A DNA stretch of 64,000 bases from Bradyrhizobium sp. CB3481 (GCF_029714305.1 NZ_CP121647.1:4050501-4114500); one strand, 5' to 3'; counted from the stretch's first letter, positions 46,007 to 55,813 are shown. Numbers and translations: made by a program. The notes: generated from the sequence alone by a model not told the origin.

Positions 46007-46024
46007 TCGATAAAACTTTATCGA
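46007..46024. other. perfect 18-bp palindrome
   Basis: TCGATAAA-AC-TTTATCGA lies between the DUF2061 gene (start 45936) and the truncated ORF at 46052. A second palindrome, GGTCCATGGACC, lies at 45973-45984. They may be operator sites for the DUF2061 promoter, or recombination-type sites at the island border. No factor is known. Confidence 0.4.
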
Positions 46025-46051
46025 CAATCGAAAGCAATTGTTAAGGTTACC

Positions 46052-46390
46052 GCCGGCGGACGAGCGGCTGAGCGCGACCCGATCTTTGCGGCCATCGAAG
46101 CCCACAAGGCAGCTGCCGCCGCAACGGAGGCCGTCCAACGTCGGATGGCCGCCCTTGAAGATGAATTGCAAGCCACGGGACGGCTCCAGACCGAAAGGCG
46201 CCTGGAGGACGAGCGCCAGCGCGGGGAGGAGATCCAGGAGGCGTTAAACGAGGCGTGGCATGTCGAACAGGACGCCCCTTACGAACTGCTGAACATCGAT
46301 CCGACGACCGCGGCGGGTGTTATTGCACTGCTGACTTATGCCACGGACTTCGACGATGCGATGTACGGCATGGGTTGGCCTGCGACATAA
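46052..46390 (+). pseudogene. N-terminally truncated hypothetical gene
   Basis: Coding-like frame with DPIFAAIEAHKAAAAATEAVQ, EEIQEALNEAWHVEQDAPYE and IDPTTAAGVIALLTYATDFD. The DPI.AAIE.H and PTT.AGV.ALL motifs match a hypothetical family I associate with mobile elements in Rhizobiales. Coding-like sequence extends upstream of the first ATG (46145) with no start codon, so the 5' end is lost. It lies next to tRNA-Lys, where such elements often insert. Confidence 0.45.
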
Positions 46391-46665
46391 GCGGAGAGGA
46401 CTGGAAGGGCTCTCGAACCTGGCAGCATTGTGCGCTCGCCAATCTCGTCGAGGTCCTGCCGAAGCTTATGCCGCTGTCGCCGTGTTTGCTGATCTGGCTC
46501 GGCTTTGCGGATCGCCAAGGCGTGTGCATCGTCGATTCCTGAGCTTCAGGTCAGCGTAGGTTGCCTACCCGGGGCGAGCGGTTCGCGGACTTGGAGCGGA
46601 CACGAAAAATAGATCGCCAAAGAGCGGCTCGCTATGTTTGTAGACCATTGATAATACTGGAGAAT

Positions 46666-46741
46666 TGGTGAGCGCGGAGGGACTCGAACCCTCGACCCCA
46701 TGATTAAAAGTCACGTGCTCTACCGCCTGAGCTACGCGCTC
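46666..46741 (-). tRNA. tRNA-Lys (anticodon UUU)
   Basis: On the minus strand GAGCGCG opens the acceptor stem, with TAGCTCAGGCGGTAGAGCA as D arm, the anticodon loop CTTTTAA (anticodon TTT), GGTTCGAGTCC as T arm and CGCGCTC closing, discriminator A and encoded CCA (46666-46668). The cloverleaf pairs fully. Its 3' end faces the accessory region 37.6-46.6 kb, a common integration target. Confidence 0.96.
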
Positions 46742-46907
46742 ACTTGCCGCGCTGTGTAGGGGGCGGGCCCTTACGGGTCAATAGCGGCGGCGTGGCAAAT
46801 TCGTGGTTTGCTCCAAGGACAATTCCCTTTGGATAGCTAACGCTTAAGTCAGCTTCTTCAACCGTCCGCCACCCTCCATCCACTGCGGTTAATTGCCCTC
46901 CGGAGCG

Positions 46908-49766
46908 CTAATTGGCCTCCCGGCGGACTTCCGAGGCGACCGGCTGCGACTGGGGGGTGACCGTCGGCAGGCTGACCGGGCGCAGCCCGATCAGTTCCGC
47001 GGTCCGCACTGCGCTGTTGCGCCAGAAGGCGAAGGAATTGGCGCGGGAATTTTCCAAAAGCGCGATCGCCACGGCCGACAGGAACGGCAGGCTCTGCAGC
47101 ACCAGCACGCCGGCGAAGATGTAGATCTCGCGCACCTGCTTGAAGCCGTTGGTGACGACCAGCACGGCGGCGCCGATCAGGAGCAGCACGCCGATCACGG
47201 CTTCCCAGAACGCCTGGAATTCGATCGACATCCGCGACAGGCCGCCCTTGGAGGTGCGGGCGAAGGCGATGTGCTCGGTGATCAGGCCCTGCGCCACGGC
47301 GCGCGAGACGGTCCACTGCACGCTCATCGCCGCGATCATGGCGCCGAGCATCTGGCCCGCCTTGATGTTCACGCGCAGGCGGTAGAGCGACAGGAAATGC
47401 GCCAGCGAGACGACAAAGGAGGCGATGATCGGCAGCGTCAGGATCTTGTCGGGGATGGCGATGTCGGCAAAGGCGACGATCGGCACCCAGATCAGGTTGA
47501 GGATCGCGACCACCACGCCGAGGCTCTCGGCACCCAGCCAGTTTAGCCAGCCCAGCGAGAATTCGCGGCGCTGATCCGGCGTCAGCCGGCTCGCGCCGGG
47601 CAGGAACCGCCGCCAATGCTTCTTGACGATCTGCAGCCCGCCATAGGCCCAGCGGTGGCGCTGCTTCTTGAAGGCTTCATAGGTGTCGGGCAGGAGGCCC
47701 TCGCCGTAGCGCACATTGGTGTAGTGCGTCAGCCAGCCCTGTTCCTGGATGGTCAGGCCGAGATCGGTGTCCTCGCAGATGGTGTCGCTCGACCAGCCGC
47801 CGGCCATGTCCATCGCCGAGCGGCGCACCAGGCACATCGTGCCGTGCACGATGATGGCGTTGTGCTCGTTGCGCTGGACCATGCCGATGTCGAAGAAGCC
47901 GGCATATTCGCCGTTCATGATGTAGTGCATCAGCGACAGGTCGCCGTCGCGATGCTCCTGCGGCGCCTGCACCAGGCCGACGCGCGGGTCGGCAAAGGCC
48001 GGGACGAGGTCCTTCAGCCAGTCCGGATGCACCACATAGTCGGCGTCGATGATGCCGATGATCTCGGCGTCGGCAGCCGTGCGTTCCATGGCGATGCGCA
48101 GTGCGCCGGCCTTAAAACCTTTCACCTTCTCGGCGTTGATGAACTTGAAGCGTTCGCCGAGCGTGCGGCAGTGGTCCTGGATCGGCCGCCAGAATTCCGG
48201 ATCGGGCGTGTTGTTGATGATGCAGACGCACTCGAAATTCGGATAATCGAGCCGCGACACCGCATCCAGCGTCTGCTTCAGCATCTCGACCGGCTCGAAA
48301 TAGGCGGGAATGTGGATCGACACTTTCGGGAAGGCGACGTTCTCGCCGATGGTGGCGGGCGCCAGCGGCGCGCTGTTGGCGATCAGCCGGCGCGGGCCGT
48401 GGCCGAAGGCGACCGCCGCGATTTCGTCGATGCGCGCCATCGCGATCAGGATCAGCGGCACCAGCAGGATCAGGCCAAGCGTCAGCGCGAAGGCCGAACC
48501 CAGCACGAAGTAATGCCCGTCCCAGTAAGCGAACACGGTGGCGGCCCAGGCGCCGACGCCGTTGGCTGCGGCGGAGAGAACCACGGCCTGCATCACCGTG
48601 GGCCGGTCGAGGCGCAGGATCGGCAACGACAACAGAATGCCGACCAGCACCGCGATCAGCGCCAGCTTCCAGTAATTCGGGTTTACGATCGGACCAGTCC
48701 AGTTGAATTTCGCGTCGCGCGAGGTGTCCAGGATACCCCAATAGGGACCGACGCCGCCTTCGTTGAACTTCCAGGGCTTATCGATCGCTTCGACGATGTT
48801 GTAGTCCATGCCGATGGCCTCGGCGCGCCCAACGAAATTGCGCAACACCGCGGCCTGTTCGAACCTGCCAGGCTCGGCGTTGCGCAAATTATAACCGGCG
48901 CTCGGCCAGCCGAATTCGGCAATCACGACCCGTTTCCCGGGAAACTGGTCGCGGAGCAGCTGATACATGGCGACGGACTGATCGACCGCCTGCTTGTCGG
49001 TGAAGTGTTCCCAATAGGGCAATACGTGCGCGGCAATGAAATCAGCGGAGTTGGCAAGCTGGGGATGGTCGCGCCAGATGTGCCAGATCTCACCTGTCGT
49101 TACCGGGACGTTGACGGACTTCTTGATCCGCTGGATCAGGCGTCCCAGACGATAGACGTTGTTTTCTGCAATCGCCCAGTCCACGGCCAGCGCGCGCTTG
49201 TCGTCGGGCTGCGCCCGGGCTTCCCGAAGTCGCTGCTCTTCTTCGTTGAGGATGCGCGAGCTTTCTTCGGTATCGAGTCCGGTGATACGAGCGCTTTCCG
49301 CGGGGTCGCCTCCGGATTTGGGAATCGGTCCCAGGTTCTCAAGCGGGACTGCATCGCCGCGGTATACCGTTTCGTTGCCGACGACGACGCCAATGACATT
49401 GCTGTTGCGCCGAGCCAGTTCGATTACGGCCTCGATCTCACGTTTGTTGCGGTCCTTGTCTTTGCCGATCCAGGCGCCGACCGTGACCTTGAGGCCGAAC
49501 TCCGCAGCAATCGGCGGCACCAGCTCGTTACCTTCCGTCGATCCGTAGAGACGAATCGCCCGCGACAGCGTCGCAAGTTTCTTCAAGTCGGCGCGAATCT
49601 TCTCCGCATCGCCCTCGGCGGTGATGTGGTCCGGTTCGAACGGCGTGTAGGAAAGGCTGGGCAGGATGCCGCGGAAATCAGGCGCCGGCTGCTTTTCCTG
49701 GAACAGGCCCCACAGCCCAGCGTGAGCTGCAGTTACAAACAGCAGAACGGCTACGACGGCACGCAT
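46908..49766 (-). CDS. ndvB: cyclic beta-glucan synthase NdvB-like (GH17-like + GT2)
   Basis: A 952-residue membrane protein. The N-terminal half is a GH17-like domain (FAYTPF-type start GILPSLSYTPFEP, YGSTEGNELVPPIAAEFGLKV, VVVGNETVYRGDA, VPVTTGEIWHIWRDH, VVIAEFGWPSAG). The C-terminal half is a processive GT2 synthase: IHIPAYFEPVEML, IIDADYVV (acceptor D), CEDTDLGLTIQEQGW and QRHRWAYGG (QxxRW). Several membrane spans surround the catalytic core. This is the architecture I recall for Bradyrhizobium NdvB, which makes the beta-1,3 backbone of cyclic beta-1,3/1,6-glucan, needed for symbiosis and osmoadaptation. ndvC lies just beyond. Confidence 0.88.
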   Translation of the reverse strand: MRAVVAVLLFVTAAHAGLWGLFQEKQPAPDFRGILPSLSYTPFEPDHITAEGDAEKIRADLKKLATLSRAIRLYGSTEGNELVPPIAAEFGLKVTVGAWIGKDKDRNKREIEAVIELARRNSNVIGVVVGNETVYRGDAVPLENLGPIPKSGGDPAESARITGLDTEESSRILNEEEQRLREARAQPDDKRALAVDWAIAENNVYRLGRLIQRIKKSVNVPVTTGEIWHIWRDHPQLANSADFIAAHVLPYWEHFTDKQAVDQSVAMYQLLRDQFPGKRVVIAEFGWPSAGYNLRNAEPGRFEQAAVLRNFVGRAEAIGMDYNIVEAIDKPWKFNEGGVGPYWGILDTSRDAKFNWTGPIVNPNYWKLALIAVLVGILLSLPILRLDRPTVMQAVVLSAAANGVGAWAATVFAYWDGHYFVLGSAFALTLGLILLVPLILIAMARIDEIAAVAFGHGPRRLIANSAPLAPATIGENVAFPKVSIHIPAYFEPVEMLKQTLDAVSRLDYPNFECVCIINNTPDPEFWRPIQDHCRTLGERFKFINAEKVKGFKAGALRIAMERTAADAEIIGIIDADYVVHPDWLKDLVPAFADPRVGLVQAPQEHRDGDLSLMHYIMNGEYAGFFDIGMVQRNEHNAIIVHGTMCLVRRSAMDMAGGWSSDTICEDTDLGLTIQEQGWLTHYTNVRYGEGLLPDTYEAFKKQRHRWAYGGLQIVKKHWRRFLPGASRLTPDQRREFSLGWLNWLGAESLGVVVAILNLIWVPIVAFADIAIPDKILTLPIIASFVVSLAHFLSLYRLRVNIKAGQMLGAMIAAMSVQWTVSRAVAQGLITEHIAFARTSKGGLSRMSIEFQAFWEAVIGVLLLIGAAVLVVTNGFKQVREIYIFAGVLVLQSLPFLSAVAIALLENSRANSFAFWRNSAVRTAELIGLRPVSLPTVTPQSQPVASEVRREAN

Positions 49767-49981
49767 CGGAGACTAAACCATACGGGGCTGCGATTTATGG
49801 GAAGCGAACCTGTCCCCTAGGTTCGACCGGCACGGCGGCGTCATAAGGATAGTCCTGCCCTGCGTTTTCACAACTGGTATGACGCCATGACTTTTTTAAG
49901 GACGGCGTTTCAGGTGCGCGACTGGTCCAAACGTCGGACAAATAGGATCGTTCCGGTGAACGTATCCTGAATGGCGGACGT

Positions 49982-50560
49982 CTATTTTGCCGGCGGAGCA
50001 GGGGCTGCGCTGGGGGTCGGCGAGGGCGACGCTGAGGGGGCCGGCGTCGCATTGCCGGCGGTCGCGGGTGCAGCCGGCGCAGGGCTGGCGGCGGCCGTCT
50101 GGGGCTGGGCGCCCGGATTGATCCAGCAGGCGTGGACCTTGTCGTCCAGGCTCCGCGGCACCTTGTCGTCGATCTGTCCGCCAAACCGGGTCAGGCAGCG
50201 GAAGGTCGCCTGGACATGGCCGCCGGGGCAGCCGAACCGATCGTAGAGGTCGAGGTGACGGAACGCGGTGTCGAGGTCGTCGCGCCACATCAGGCGCACG
50301 ACCCGCCGGCCGAGCCAGACGCATTCCGGGTTTCCGCCCGGCCCGTTGATGGCCTGGGCGGCCTCGACGAATTCGTCGGTTTTCCGCTGATTCTCCTTGG
50401 CGGGATCGGCCTGGTTGCCGGCCGCGGGTTTGCCTTGATCCTGGGGGGCGGGGGTGCCGCTCTGGGCAAGCGTGCCCGCCGATCCGATCAGGAGCGCCAG
50501 GCCGGCAGCGGCAAAGCGCGTCAAAATCGCAACTCTTGGATCAAGCACCCGTCGACGCAT
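49982..50560 (-). CDS. exported protein between ndvB and ndvC (NdvD candidate)
   Basis: A 192-residue exported protein: signal peptide (ends SAGTLAQ), a helical region (NQADPAKENQRKTDEFVEAAQAI), then four cysteines (ECVWLG, FGCPGG, FRCLTRFGG, VHACWIN) and a Pro/Ala-rich tail. ATG 50560 has GGGGA upstream; the longer TTG frame is less likely. In B. japonicum a third gene, ndvD, was reported between ndvB and ndvC; I recall a predicted product of about 26 kDa, larger than this 20-kDa chain, so identity is unproven. It is on the ndvB strand, 215 bases from its start. Confidence 0.55.
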   Translation of the reverse strand: MRRRVLDPRVAILTRFAAAGLALLIGSAGTLAQSGTPAPQDQGKPAAGNQADPAKENQRKTDEFVEAAQAINGPGGNPECVWLGRRVVRLMWRDDLDTAFRHLDLYDRFGCPGGHVQATFRCLTRFGGQIDDKVPRSLDDKVHACWINPGAQPQTAAASPAPAAPATAGNATPAPSASPSPTPSAAPAPPAK

Positions 50561-50811
50561 ACATTCCCCGATCAAAGTTTCCGGCCGCGCCAGCGGCCGG
50601 GTGGTGGTTAGGCTTGTTGCCGCCCAAATTGGTCCCCATTGCGGCGGAGACGTTGTCGATTCACATGCCGGGTATTTCAGATTTTGTCCAGCAAAGTCAC
50701 AACTTTATCGCAGCGGCGGCTAAACTGCCGCAGCCGAGGCGGCGCAATAGGGACATCGTACATCTTGGCAGAACGCCGTTGAACGGGTAATCGACGGGCC
50801 CCGCCCGGAGG

Positions 50812-52437
50812 ATGGAACCGATTTCTCTTCGTACGCCGCTGGCGCTTCTCCTTTCGTCACTCGCTATGATCGCGGCCCTGTGGTGGTGGCTCGCCACGCC
50901 GATCACGCTTGCGCGCGCGCCGATCGACCCTACGGCCAAGCTGCAATGTGTGTCCTATGCGCCGTTCCGCAACGGCCAGACGCCGCTGATCCCGACCACG
51001 CAAATCCTGCCGGAACAGATCGCGCAGGACCTGGCGCAACTCGCCAAGATCACCGACTGCGTGCGGACCTATTCGATCGAGAACGGGCTCGACCAGGTGC
51101 CGGCGCTGGCGGCCAAGGTCGGGCTGAAGGTGATCCAGGGCATCTGGCTCTCGAGCAACCGCACCAAGAACCTCGCGCAGATTGCCGTCGCGATCGAGCT
51201 GACCAAGGAACATCCTGACGTCATCACGGCGCTGGTTGTCGGCAACGAGGTGCTGCTGCGCGGCGAGATGACGACGTCCGACCTTGCCGCCCACATCCGC
51301 TCGGTGAAGTCCCGCGTCAGCGTGCCCGTTACCTATGCCGATGTCTGGGAATTCTGGCTGCGCAACCGCGAGATCTACGACGCCGTCGACTTCGTCACCA
51401 TTCACATCCTGCCGTACTGGGAAGACATGCCGGTGCGCGCGAAATTCGCCGCCTCTCATGTCGACGACATCCGCAAGCGGATGGCGGCGGCGTTTCCGAA
51501 CAAGGAAATTTTGATCGGCGAGACCGGCTGGCCGAGCGCAGGGCGGATGCGCGATGGCGCGCTGCCCTCGCGCACCAACCAGGCGCGCGTCGTCTCCGAA
51601 ATCCTCGACCTCGCCAAGCGCGAGAAATTCCGCGTCAATTTGATCGAAGCCTATGACCAGCCGTGGAAGCGGCAGCTCGAAGGCACCGTCGGCGGCTATT
51701 GGGGCATGATCGACGACGCGCAGCGGGCGGTGAAATATCCGCCGGGCGAACCGATCAGCAATTATCCGTTCTGGAAGATCCAGATGGGATGCGGCATGGC
51801 GCTCAGTGCCCTGGTGTTTTTGGCCGGCTGGCTGACGCTGCGGCGGCGGCCGTGGAAGCCGGGGGTTGCGGCGTGGATCGCGGTCGGCACCTCGGCGACG
51901 ACAGCCGGCATGCTGCTCGGCGTCGCCGCGGACAAGATGTGGTTCGAGAGCTACGGCTTCGGCGGCTGGCTGCAATGGGGCGCGCTGCTCGCCGCCGCGA
52001 TCGCCTCACCGATGCTGTGCGCCAACGCGGCGATGTCGGGACGGCCGCTGCCGACCTTCCTCGAGCTGATCGGACCGCGCAACTTCCGCGCCAAATCGGT
52101 GCTGCCGGCGCTGCTCGGTCTCGTGCTGGTCGTGACCTCCCTGATTGCGGCGGCAACCGCCCTCGGCTTTGCGTTCGATCCGCGCTACCGCGACTTTCCG
52201 TTCGCCGCGCTGACCATGGCGGTGGTGCCGTTCGCGGCCTTGATGCTGCTCAACCGGCCGAAAGAGGGCACGCGGCCGATCGCCGAAGCCTCGTTTGCCG
52301 GCCTCCTGGCCGCCTCCGCGCTGTTCATGGCCTTCAACGAGGGCGGCCAGAACTGGCAGTCGATGTGGACCTGCGCGATCTATTTGCTGCTGGCGCTCAC
52401 GCTGTGGCGGGCGCGGGCCGTGCAAAGCCCAGAATGA
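50812..52437 (+). CDS. ndvC: cyclic beta-glucan protein NdvC-like (GH17 domain)
   Basis: A 541-residue membrane protein. Its N-terminal hydrophobic segment (SLAMIAALWWWLATPI) is followed by a GH17-like domain (about 45-340: QCVSYAPFRNGQ, TYSIENGLDQVPALAAKVGLKV, VVGNEVLLRGEM, VTIHILPYWED, IGETGWPSAG) and then several C-terminal spans. B. japonicum ndvC encodes a 62-kDa protein needed for beta-1,6 branches of cyclic glucan; size and domain content fit. It is divergent from ndvB and the NdvD candidate. GGAGG sits directly against the ATG, which is too close, so the start may be slightly different. Confidence 0.85.
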   Translation: MEPISLRTPLALLLSSLAMIAALWWWLATPITLARAPIDPTAKLQCVSYAPFRNGQTPLIPTTQILPEQIAQDLAQLAKITDCVRTYSIENGLDQVPALAAKVGLKVIQGIWLSSNRTKNLAQIAVAIELTKEHPDVITALVVGNEVLLRGEMTTSDLAAHIRSVKSRVSVPVTYADVWEFWLRNREIYDAVDFVTIHILPYWEDMPVRAKFAASHVDDIRKRMAAAFPNKEILIGETGWPSAGRMRDGALPSRTNQARVVSEILDLAKREKFRVNLIEAYDQPWKRQLEGTVGGYWGMIDDAQRAVKYPPGEPISNYPFWKIQMGCGMALSALVFLAGWLTLRRRPWKPGVAAWIAVGTSATTAGMLLGVAADKMWFESYGFGGWLQWGALLAAAIASPMLCANAAMSGRPLPTFLELIGPRNFRAKSVLPALLGLVLVVTSLIAAATALGFAFDPRYRDFPFAALTMAVVPFAALMLLNRPKEGTRPIAEASFAGLLAASALFMAFNEGGQNWQSMWTCAIYLLLALTLWRARAVQSPE

Positions 52438-52777
52438 GTAGCCCGATCGCAATTCCCGACAGCTGGATATTATAGAGCACGATGCCGAAGCCGGCCGCGA
52501 TCAGTCCGCCGGTGAGCAGCACGATCGACGGCCGCATCACGTGAAGCGTCGCGATGACCAGCGCGGTGATGCCAAACACCGAATTCTTGAACAGATAGGT
52601 GGCGAGCGACCGCGCCTTGCACAGCATGCTCTGCAGCCCGGCGTCGCAGGCCAGCGCGACCGTCGAGAGTTCGACGGCGAGATAGCGCAGATAGAGGGCG
52701 TAGCCGACGGTGACGAATCCGACCACCAGCAGAAATTGCACTTGATACGGCGTGAGCCGGAACGGGGCTTTTTTCAT
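52397..52777 (-). CDS. small membrane hypothetical protein
   Basis: A 126-residue protein with four hydrophobic segments (YQVQFLLVVGFVTVGYALYL, FKNSVFGITALVIATLHVM, IVLLTGGLIAAGFGIVLYNIQLSGIAIGLLIL). MKKAPFRLTPYQ is the N-terminus. Two cysteines sit in the loop between spans 1 and 2 (ALACDAG, SMLCKA). It is convergent with ndvC, overlapping its end by 41 bases. No family recognised; it is adjacent to the glucan genes but not clearly part of them. Confidence 0.65.
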   Translation of the reverse strand: MKKAPFRLTPYQVQFLLVVGFVTVGYALYLRYLAVELSTVALACDAGLQSMLCKARSLATYLFKNSVFGITALVIATLHVMRPSIVLLTGGLIAAGFGIVLYNIQLSGIAIGLLILGFARPAPATA

Positions 52778-52886
52778 GCGCGCAATATGGTCGGGATTGG
52801 CTGATAGCACAACCGCAAGAACAGCTGCGTGCCTGCGCCGACAATGCAGGTCGGAAATGCCCGGTAACGTGATGGTGGCAAAAGGT

Positions 52887-54116
52887 TTATTGCTGGTTCT
52901 TCTTGTTGAAGATGGACGACAAGGTCGGTTGCGGTGAAGGCGGCGGCGGCGCTTCCGGTTTCTTTGCGACCTCCTCGATAGCAGCCACTGCGGCGGCCGC
53001 TCGCTTGGCGGTGACGCGTCGCCGCGCCGGCGGCTTGGCCGCCGCCGGCGGATCATCCATCGACAGCCGCTGGCCGTCGAAGATCGTGGTCTCGCAGGGA
53101 CGGTTGTTCTCGGCCATGACGGCGCAGATCTTGGCGGCGGCACCGGCGTCGTGCAGCGGGCCGGCAACCAGGCGAAGCTGCATGCCGAGCCCGGTCGTGC
53201 TTTCCTTGATCACGATGATCGGACGCAGCGCCGCCAGCGCCGCGTTCGACCGCGATTTCAATAGCCCGCGCCACAACGCGCGCAGACCGTTGACCGAATT
53301 GGCGGTGCCGAGATCGACGCCGAATTCGGTCCGCTGCAGCACGACCTTCGGCGCGTCATCCGCTTCCGCATCTCCCGACGCCGACGCCACGACATCGGGG
53401 ATCGGGCCCGCAATGACCGCGCCCGGCGTCTTGCCGGGCTCGACCAGCCTGCCGGCTGCCGGATCAGGCGGCGCCATCATCGACGGGGCGGCCATCAGCG
53501 GCGTGGCGGGCAATGGTTTTGCCGGCTCCGCCGGGTCGGCTTTTGCAGCATCCGATTTGGCCGTACCGGTCTTGGCGGCGTCCTTGGCGACGGCGGAGGC
53601 GGTCGGCGGCTCGCTGGCAGCGGGCGCGGGCGCGGCAGCCGGGGCGGTGGCGACCGGCGCGACGGGCGGGGAAGGCGGCTGATTTTGCGCGGCGGGCGGT
53701 TCCGCGCGGGCAGCCGGCGCCGGGGCGGAACCCTGCCTGGCGATGGCGCCGGTGACGGACTCGAGCCCCTGTTCCAGGCCGGTGACGCGGGCATATAGCC
53801 GGTCGCGGTCGGTATTGAGCGTCTCGATCGCCGCCGCCAGCCGTCGCGCCTCGTTGTGGGTTTCCTTGGCCACCGTCTGGATCTGCTGCGCCTGCCGCGC
53901 AAGGTCGGCGGCGGCGACCTGCTCGCGCCGTATCCCGAGCGAGGACTGGTTGGCCATCACGGCCAGGATCACCGCAGCCGTAGCGCCAACGCCCCAGGAC
54001 GCGACCCGCCACAGCGTGCGGCGGTCGAGTTCGTTTTCCTCGGCCAGCAAACCGCCCAGCACCCCGCCGGCGTCATCCGCCCCGAGATCCCCAAGATGGT
54101 CGGATTTTTTGGCCAA
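52887..54116 (-). CDS. membrane-anchored coiled-coil protein with SPOR-like C-terminus
   Basis: A 409-residue protein: short basic N-terminus with an LGGLLAEENELDRRTLWR helix, a transmembrane segment (RVASWGVGATAAVILAVMANQ), a coiled coil (AADLARQAQQIQTVAKETHN...RLAAAIETLNTDRDRLYARV), a long Pro/Ala-rich linker (about 120-250), then a compact domain near 290-370 with LRPIIVIKESTTGLGMQLRLVAGPL, resembling SPOR. The start TTG 54116 has a strong AGGGGC site. It is upstream of the membrane gene and may bind peptidoglycan or divisome components, but that is inferred. Confidence 0.65.
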   Translation of the reverse strand: MAKKSDHLGDLGADDAGGVLGGLLAEENELDRRTLWRVASWGVGATAAVILAVMANQSSLGIRREQVAAADLARQAQQIQTVAKETHNEARRLAAAIETLNTDRDRLYARVTGLEQGLESVTGAIARQGSAPAPAARAEPPAAQNQPPSPPVAPVATAPAAAPAPAASEPPTASAVAKDAAKTGTAKSDAAKADPAEPAKPLPATPLMAAPSMMAPPDPAAGRLVEPGKTPGAVIAGPIPDVVASASGDAEADDAPKVVLQRTEFGVDLGTANSVNGLRALWRGLLKSRSNAALAALRPIIVIKESTTGLGMQLRLVAGPLHDAGAAAKICAVMAENNRPCETTIFDGQRLSMDDPPAAAKPPARRRVTAKRAAAAVAAIEEVAKKPEAPPPPSPQPTLSSIFNKKNQQ

Positions 54117-54280
54117 GCGCCCCTGGCCCTCCTCAAGGCCTGCCGAATCACAGGCCAAAGATTAACAGGAAAAGCGCCGGCCACTTGAATCCAGACCTTT
54201 TCGGGGCGGCGAATCGGTTTGATCTCCACGGGAAAACAATTAAAGACGCCCGGCAAACCAGCTCGCCTGATACTTTCCGT

Positions 54281-54398
54281 CATGGCCGGGCTAAAGCGCG
54301 AAGCGCGTTTTCGCGCTAGATGTCCCGGCCATCCACGCCTCCCTTGCTCGATGAGGAAAAGACGTGGATGCCCGGCACAAGGCCGGGCATGACGAGGC
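54281..54398. repeat. dispersed intergenic repeat with internal palindromes
   Basis: gtcatggccgggctaaagcg, then a small hairpin gcgcgttttcgcgc, tcccggccat and after a spacer gatgcccggcacaaggccgg-gcatgacgag. Several inverted arms (ggccggg/cccggcc, ccgggc/gcccgg). It fills the gap between the SPOR-like gene and glmU, with no gene. Confidence 0.65.
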
Positions 54399-54419
54399 AA
54401 TGAGACTCTGAGGAACCGA

Positions 54420-55778
54420 ATGACTGCTCGATCCAGCCTGACTGTCGTTCTTGCGGCCGGCGAGGGCACGCGCATGCGCTCGTCCAAGCCGAAAGTGCTG
54501 CACGAGGTCGCCGGCCAGTCGCTGCTGGCAAACGTGCTGAACGCCGCCCCGCACGGACCGGGCTCGGCGCTGGCGGTCGTGATCGGGCCCGACCATAAGG
54601 CTGTCGCCGAGGAGGCGAGGCGCGTGCGGTCCGATGTCGCCACCTTCGTCCAGGCCGAACGGCTCGGCACCGCCCATGCCGTGCTTGCCGCCCGCGAGGC
54701 GATCGCGCACGGCGCCGACGATCTGCTGGTGGCGTTCGGCGACACCCCCTTGATCTCGGCCGAGACGTTCGAACGGCTGCGCGCGCCGCTGGCCAAGGGC
54801 GCGGCGCTGGCCGTTCTCGGCTTCCGCGCCGCCGATCCGACCGGCTATGGCCGGCTGCTGCTCGAGAACGGCCGCCTGGTCGCGATCCGCGAACATGCCG
54901 ACGCGAGCGATGAGGAGCGCAAAGTCACGCTGTGCAATGCCGGCGTGATGGCCTTCGCGGGTGCCCGCGCGCTGGAAATCCTGGACCGCATCGGCAATGC
55001 CAACAGCAAGGGCGAATATTATCTGGTCGATGCCGTCGAAATCGTCAGGGAAATGGGATTGGAGGCCGTCGTGATCGAAACCAGCGAGGATGAAGTGCGC
55101 GGCATCAACAACAAGGCGCAGCTCGCTGAGGCCGAAGCCGTGATGCAGGCGCGGCTGCGCCAGGCCGCGCTCGACGCCGGCGTGACCCTGATCGCCCCTG
55201 AGACGGTCTATCTCGCCGCCGACACCACCTTCGGCAGCGACGTCACCATCGAGCCCTTCGTGGTGATCGGCCCCGGCGTGACCATCGCCGATGGCGCGGT
55301 GATCCATTCCTTCTCGCACATCGTGCAGACCTCGATCGGCAAGAAGGCCTCCATCGGCCCCTATGCGCGCCTACGCCCTGGCACCGCGCTCGGCGAGGGC
55401 GTTAAGATCGGCAACTTCGTCGAGACCAAGGCCGCGACGATCGACGCGGGCGCCAAGGTCAACCATCTATCTTATGTCGGCGACGCCCATGTCGGCGCCA
55501 ATTCCAACCTCGGCGCCGGCACCATCACCTGCAACTATGACGGCTTCTTCAAGCACAAGACCACGATCGGCGAGGGCGCCTTCGTCGGCACCAACTCCTC
55601 ACTGGTCGCCCCGGTGAAAATCGGCAACGGCGCCTATATTGGCTCGGGCTCCGTCATCACCAAGGACGTGCCTGACGATGCGATGGCCGTCGAGCGCAGC
55701 CCGCAAAGCAACCGCGAGGGCGGGGCGGCACGGTATCGCGAGATGAAGCTGCGGGCGAAGGAAGGGAAGAAGGGGTAG
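54420..55778 (+). CDS. glmU: bifunctional GlcNAc-1-phosphate uridyltransferase / glucosamine-1-phosphate acetyltransferase
   Basis: GlmU makes UDP-N-acetylglucosamine, the precursor of peptidoglycan and lipid A. The 452-residue protein has the uridyltransferase N-domain ([41 protein letters not shown]) and the C-terminal left-handed beta-helix acetyltransferase (hexapeptide repeats, [20 protein letters not shown]). The ATG at 54420 follows the repeat at 54281-54398. The partner glmS is 5.6 kb downstream. Confidence 0.97.
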   Translation: MTARSSLTVVLAAGEGTRMRSSKPKVLHEVAGQSLLANVLNAAPHGPGSALAVVIGPDHKAVAEEARRVRSDVATFVQAERLGTAHAVLAAREAIAHGADDLLVAFGDTPLISAETFERLRAPLAKGAALAVLGFRAADPTGYGRLLLENGRLVAIREHADASDEERKVTLCNAGVMAFAGARALEILDRIGNANSKGEYYLVDAVEIVREMGLEAVVIETSEDEVRGINNKAQLAEAEAVMQARLRQAALDAGVTLIAPETVYLAADTTFGSDVTIEPFVVIGPGVTIADGAVIHSFSHIVQTSIGKKASIGPYARLRPGTALGEGVKIGNFVETKAATIDAGAKVNHLSYVGDAHVGANSNLGAGTITCNYDGFFKHKTTIGEGAFVGTNSSLVAPVKIGNGAYIGSGSVITKDVPDDAMAVERSPQSNREGGAARYREMKLRAKEGKKG

Positions 55779-55813
55779 GCTGGTGAGCTCTACGCTTGAG
55801 ATTGAGGGGCAAG

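Noticed and set aside
46570..46741. Direct repeat of the tRNA-Lys 3' end marking an integration border
   Set aside because: I looked for the T-arm and acceptor sequence (GGTTCGAGTCC, CGCGCTC) in 37.3-46.6 kb and found no convincing copy by eye.
47616..49820. 734-codon frame antisense to ndvB
   Set aside because: Shadow of the GT2/GH17 gene; no motifs.
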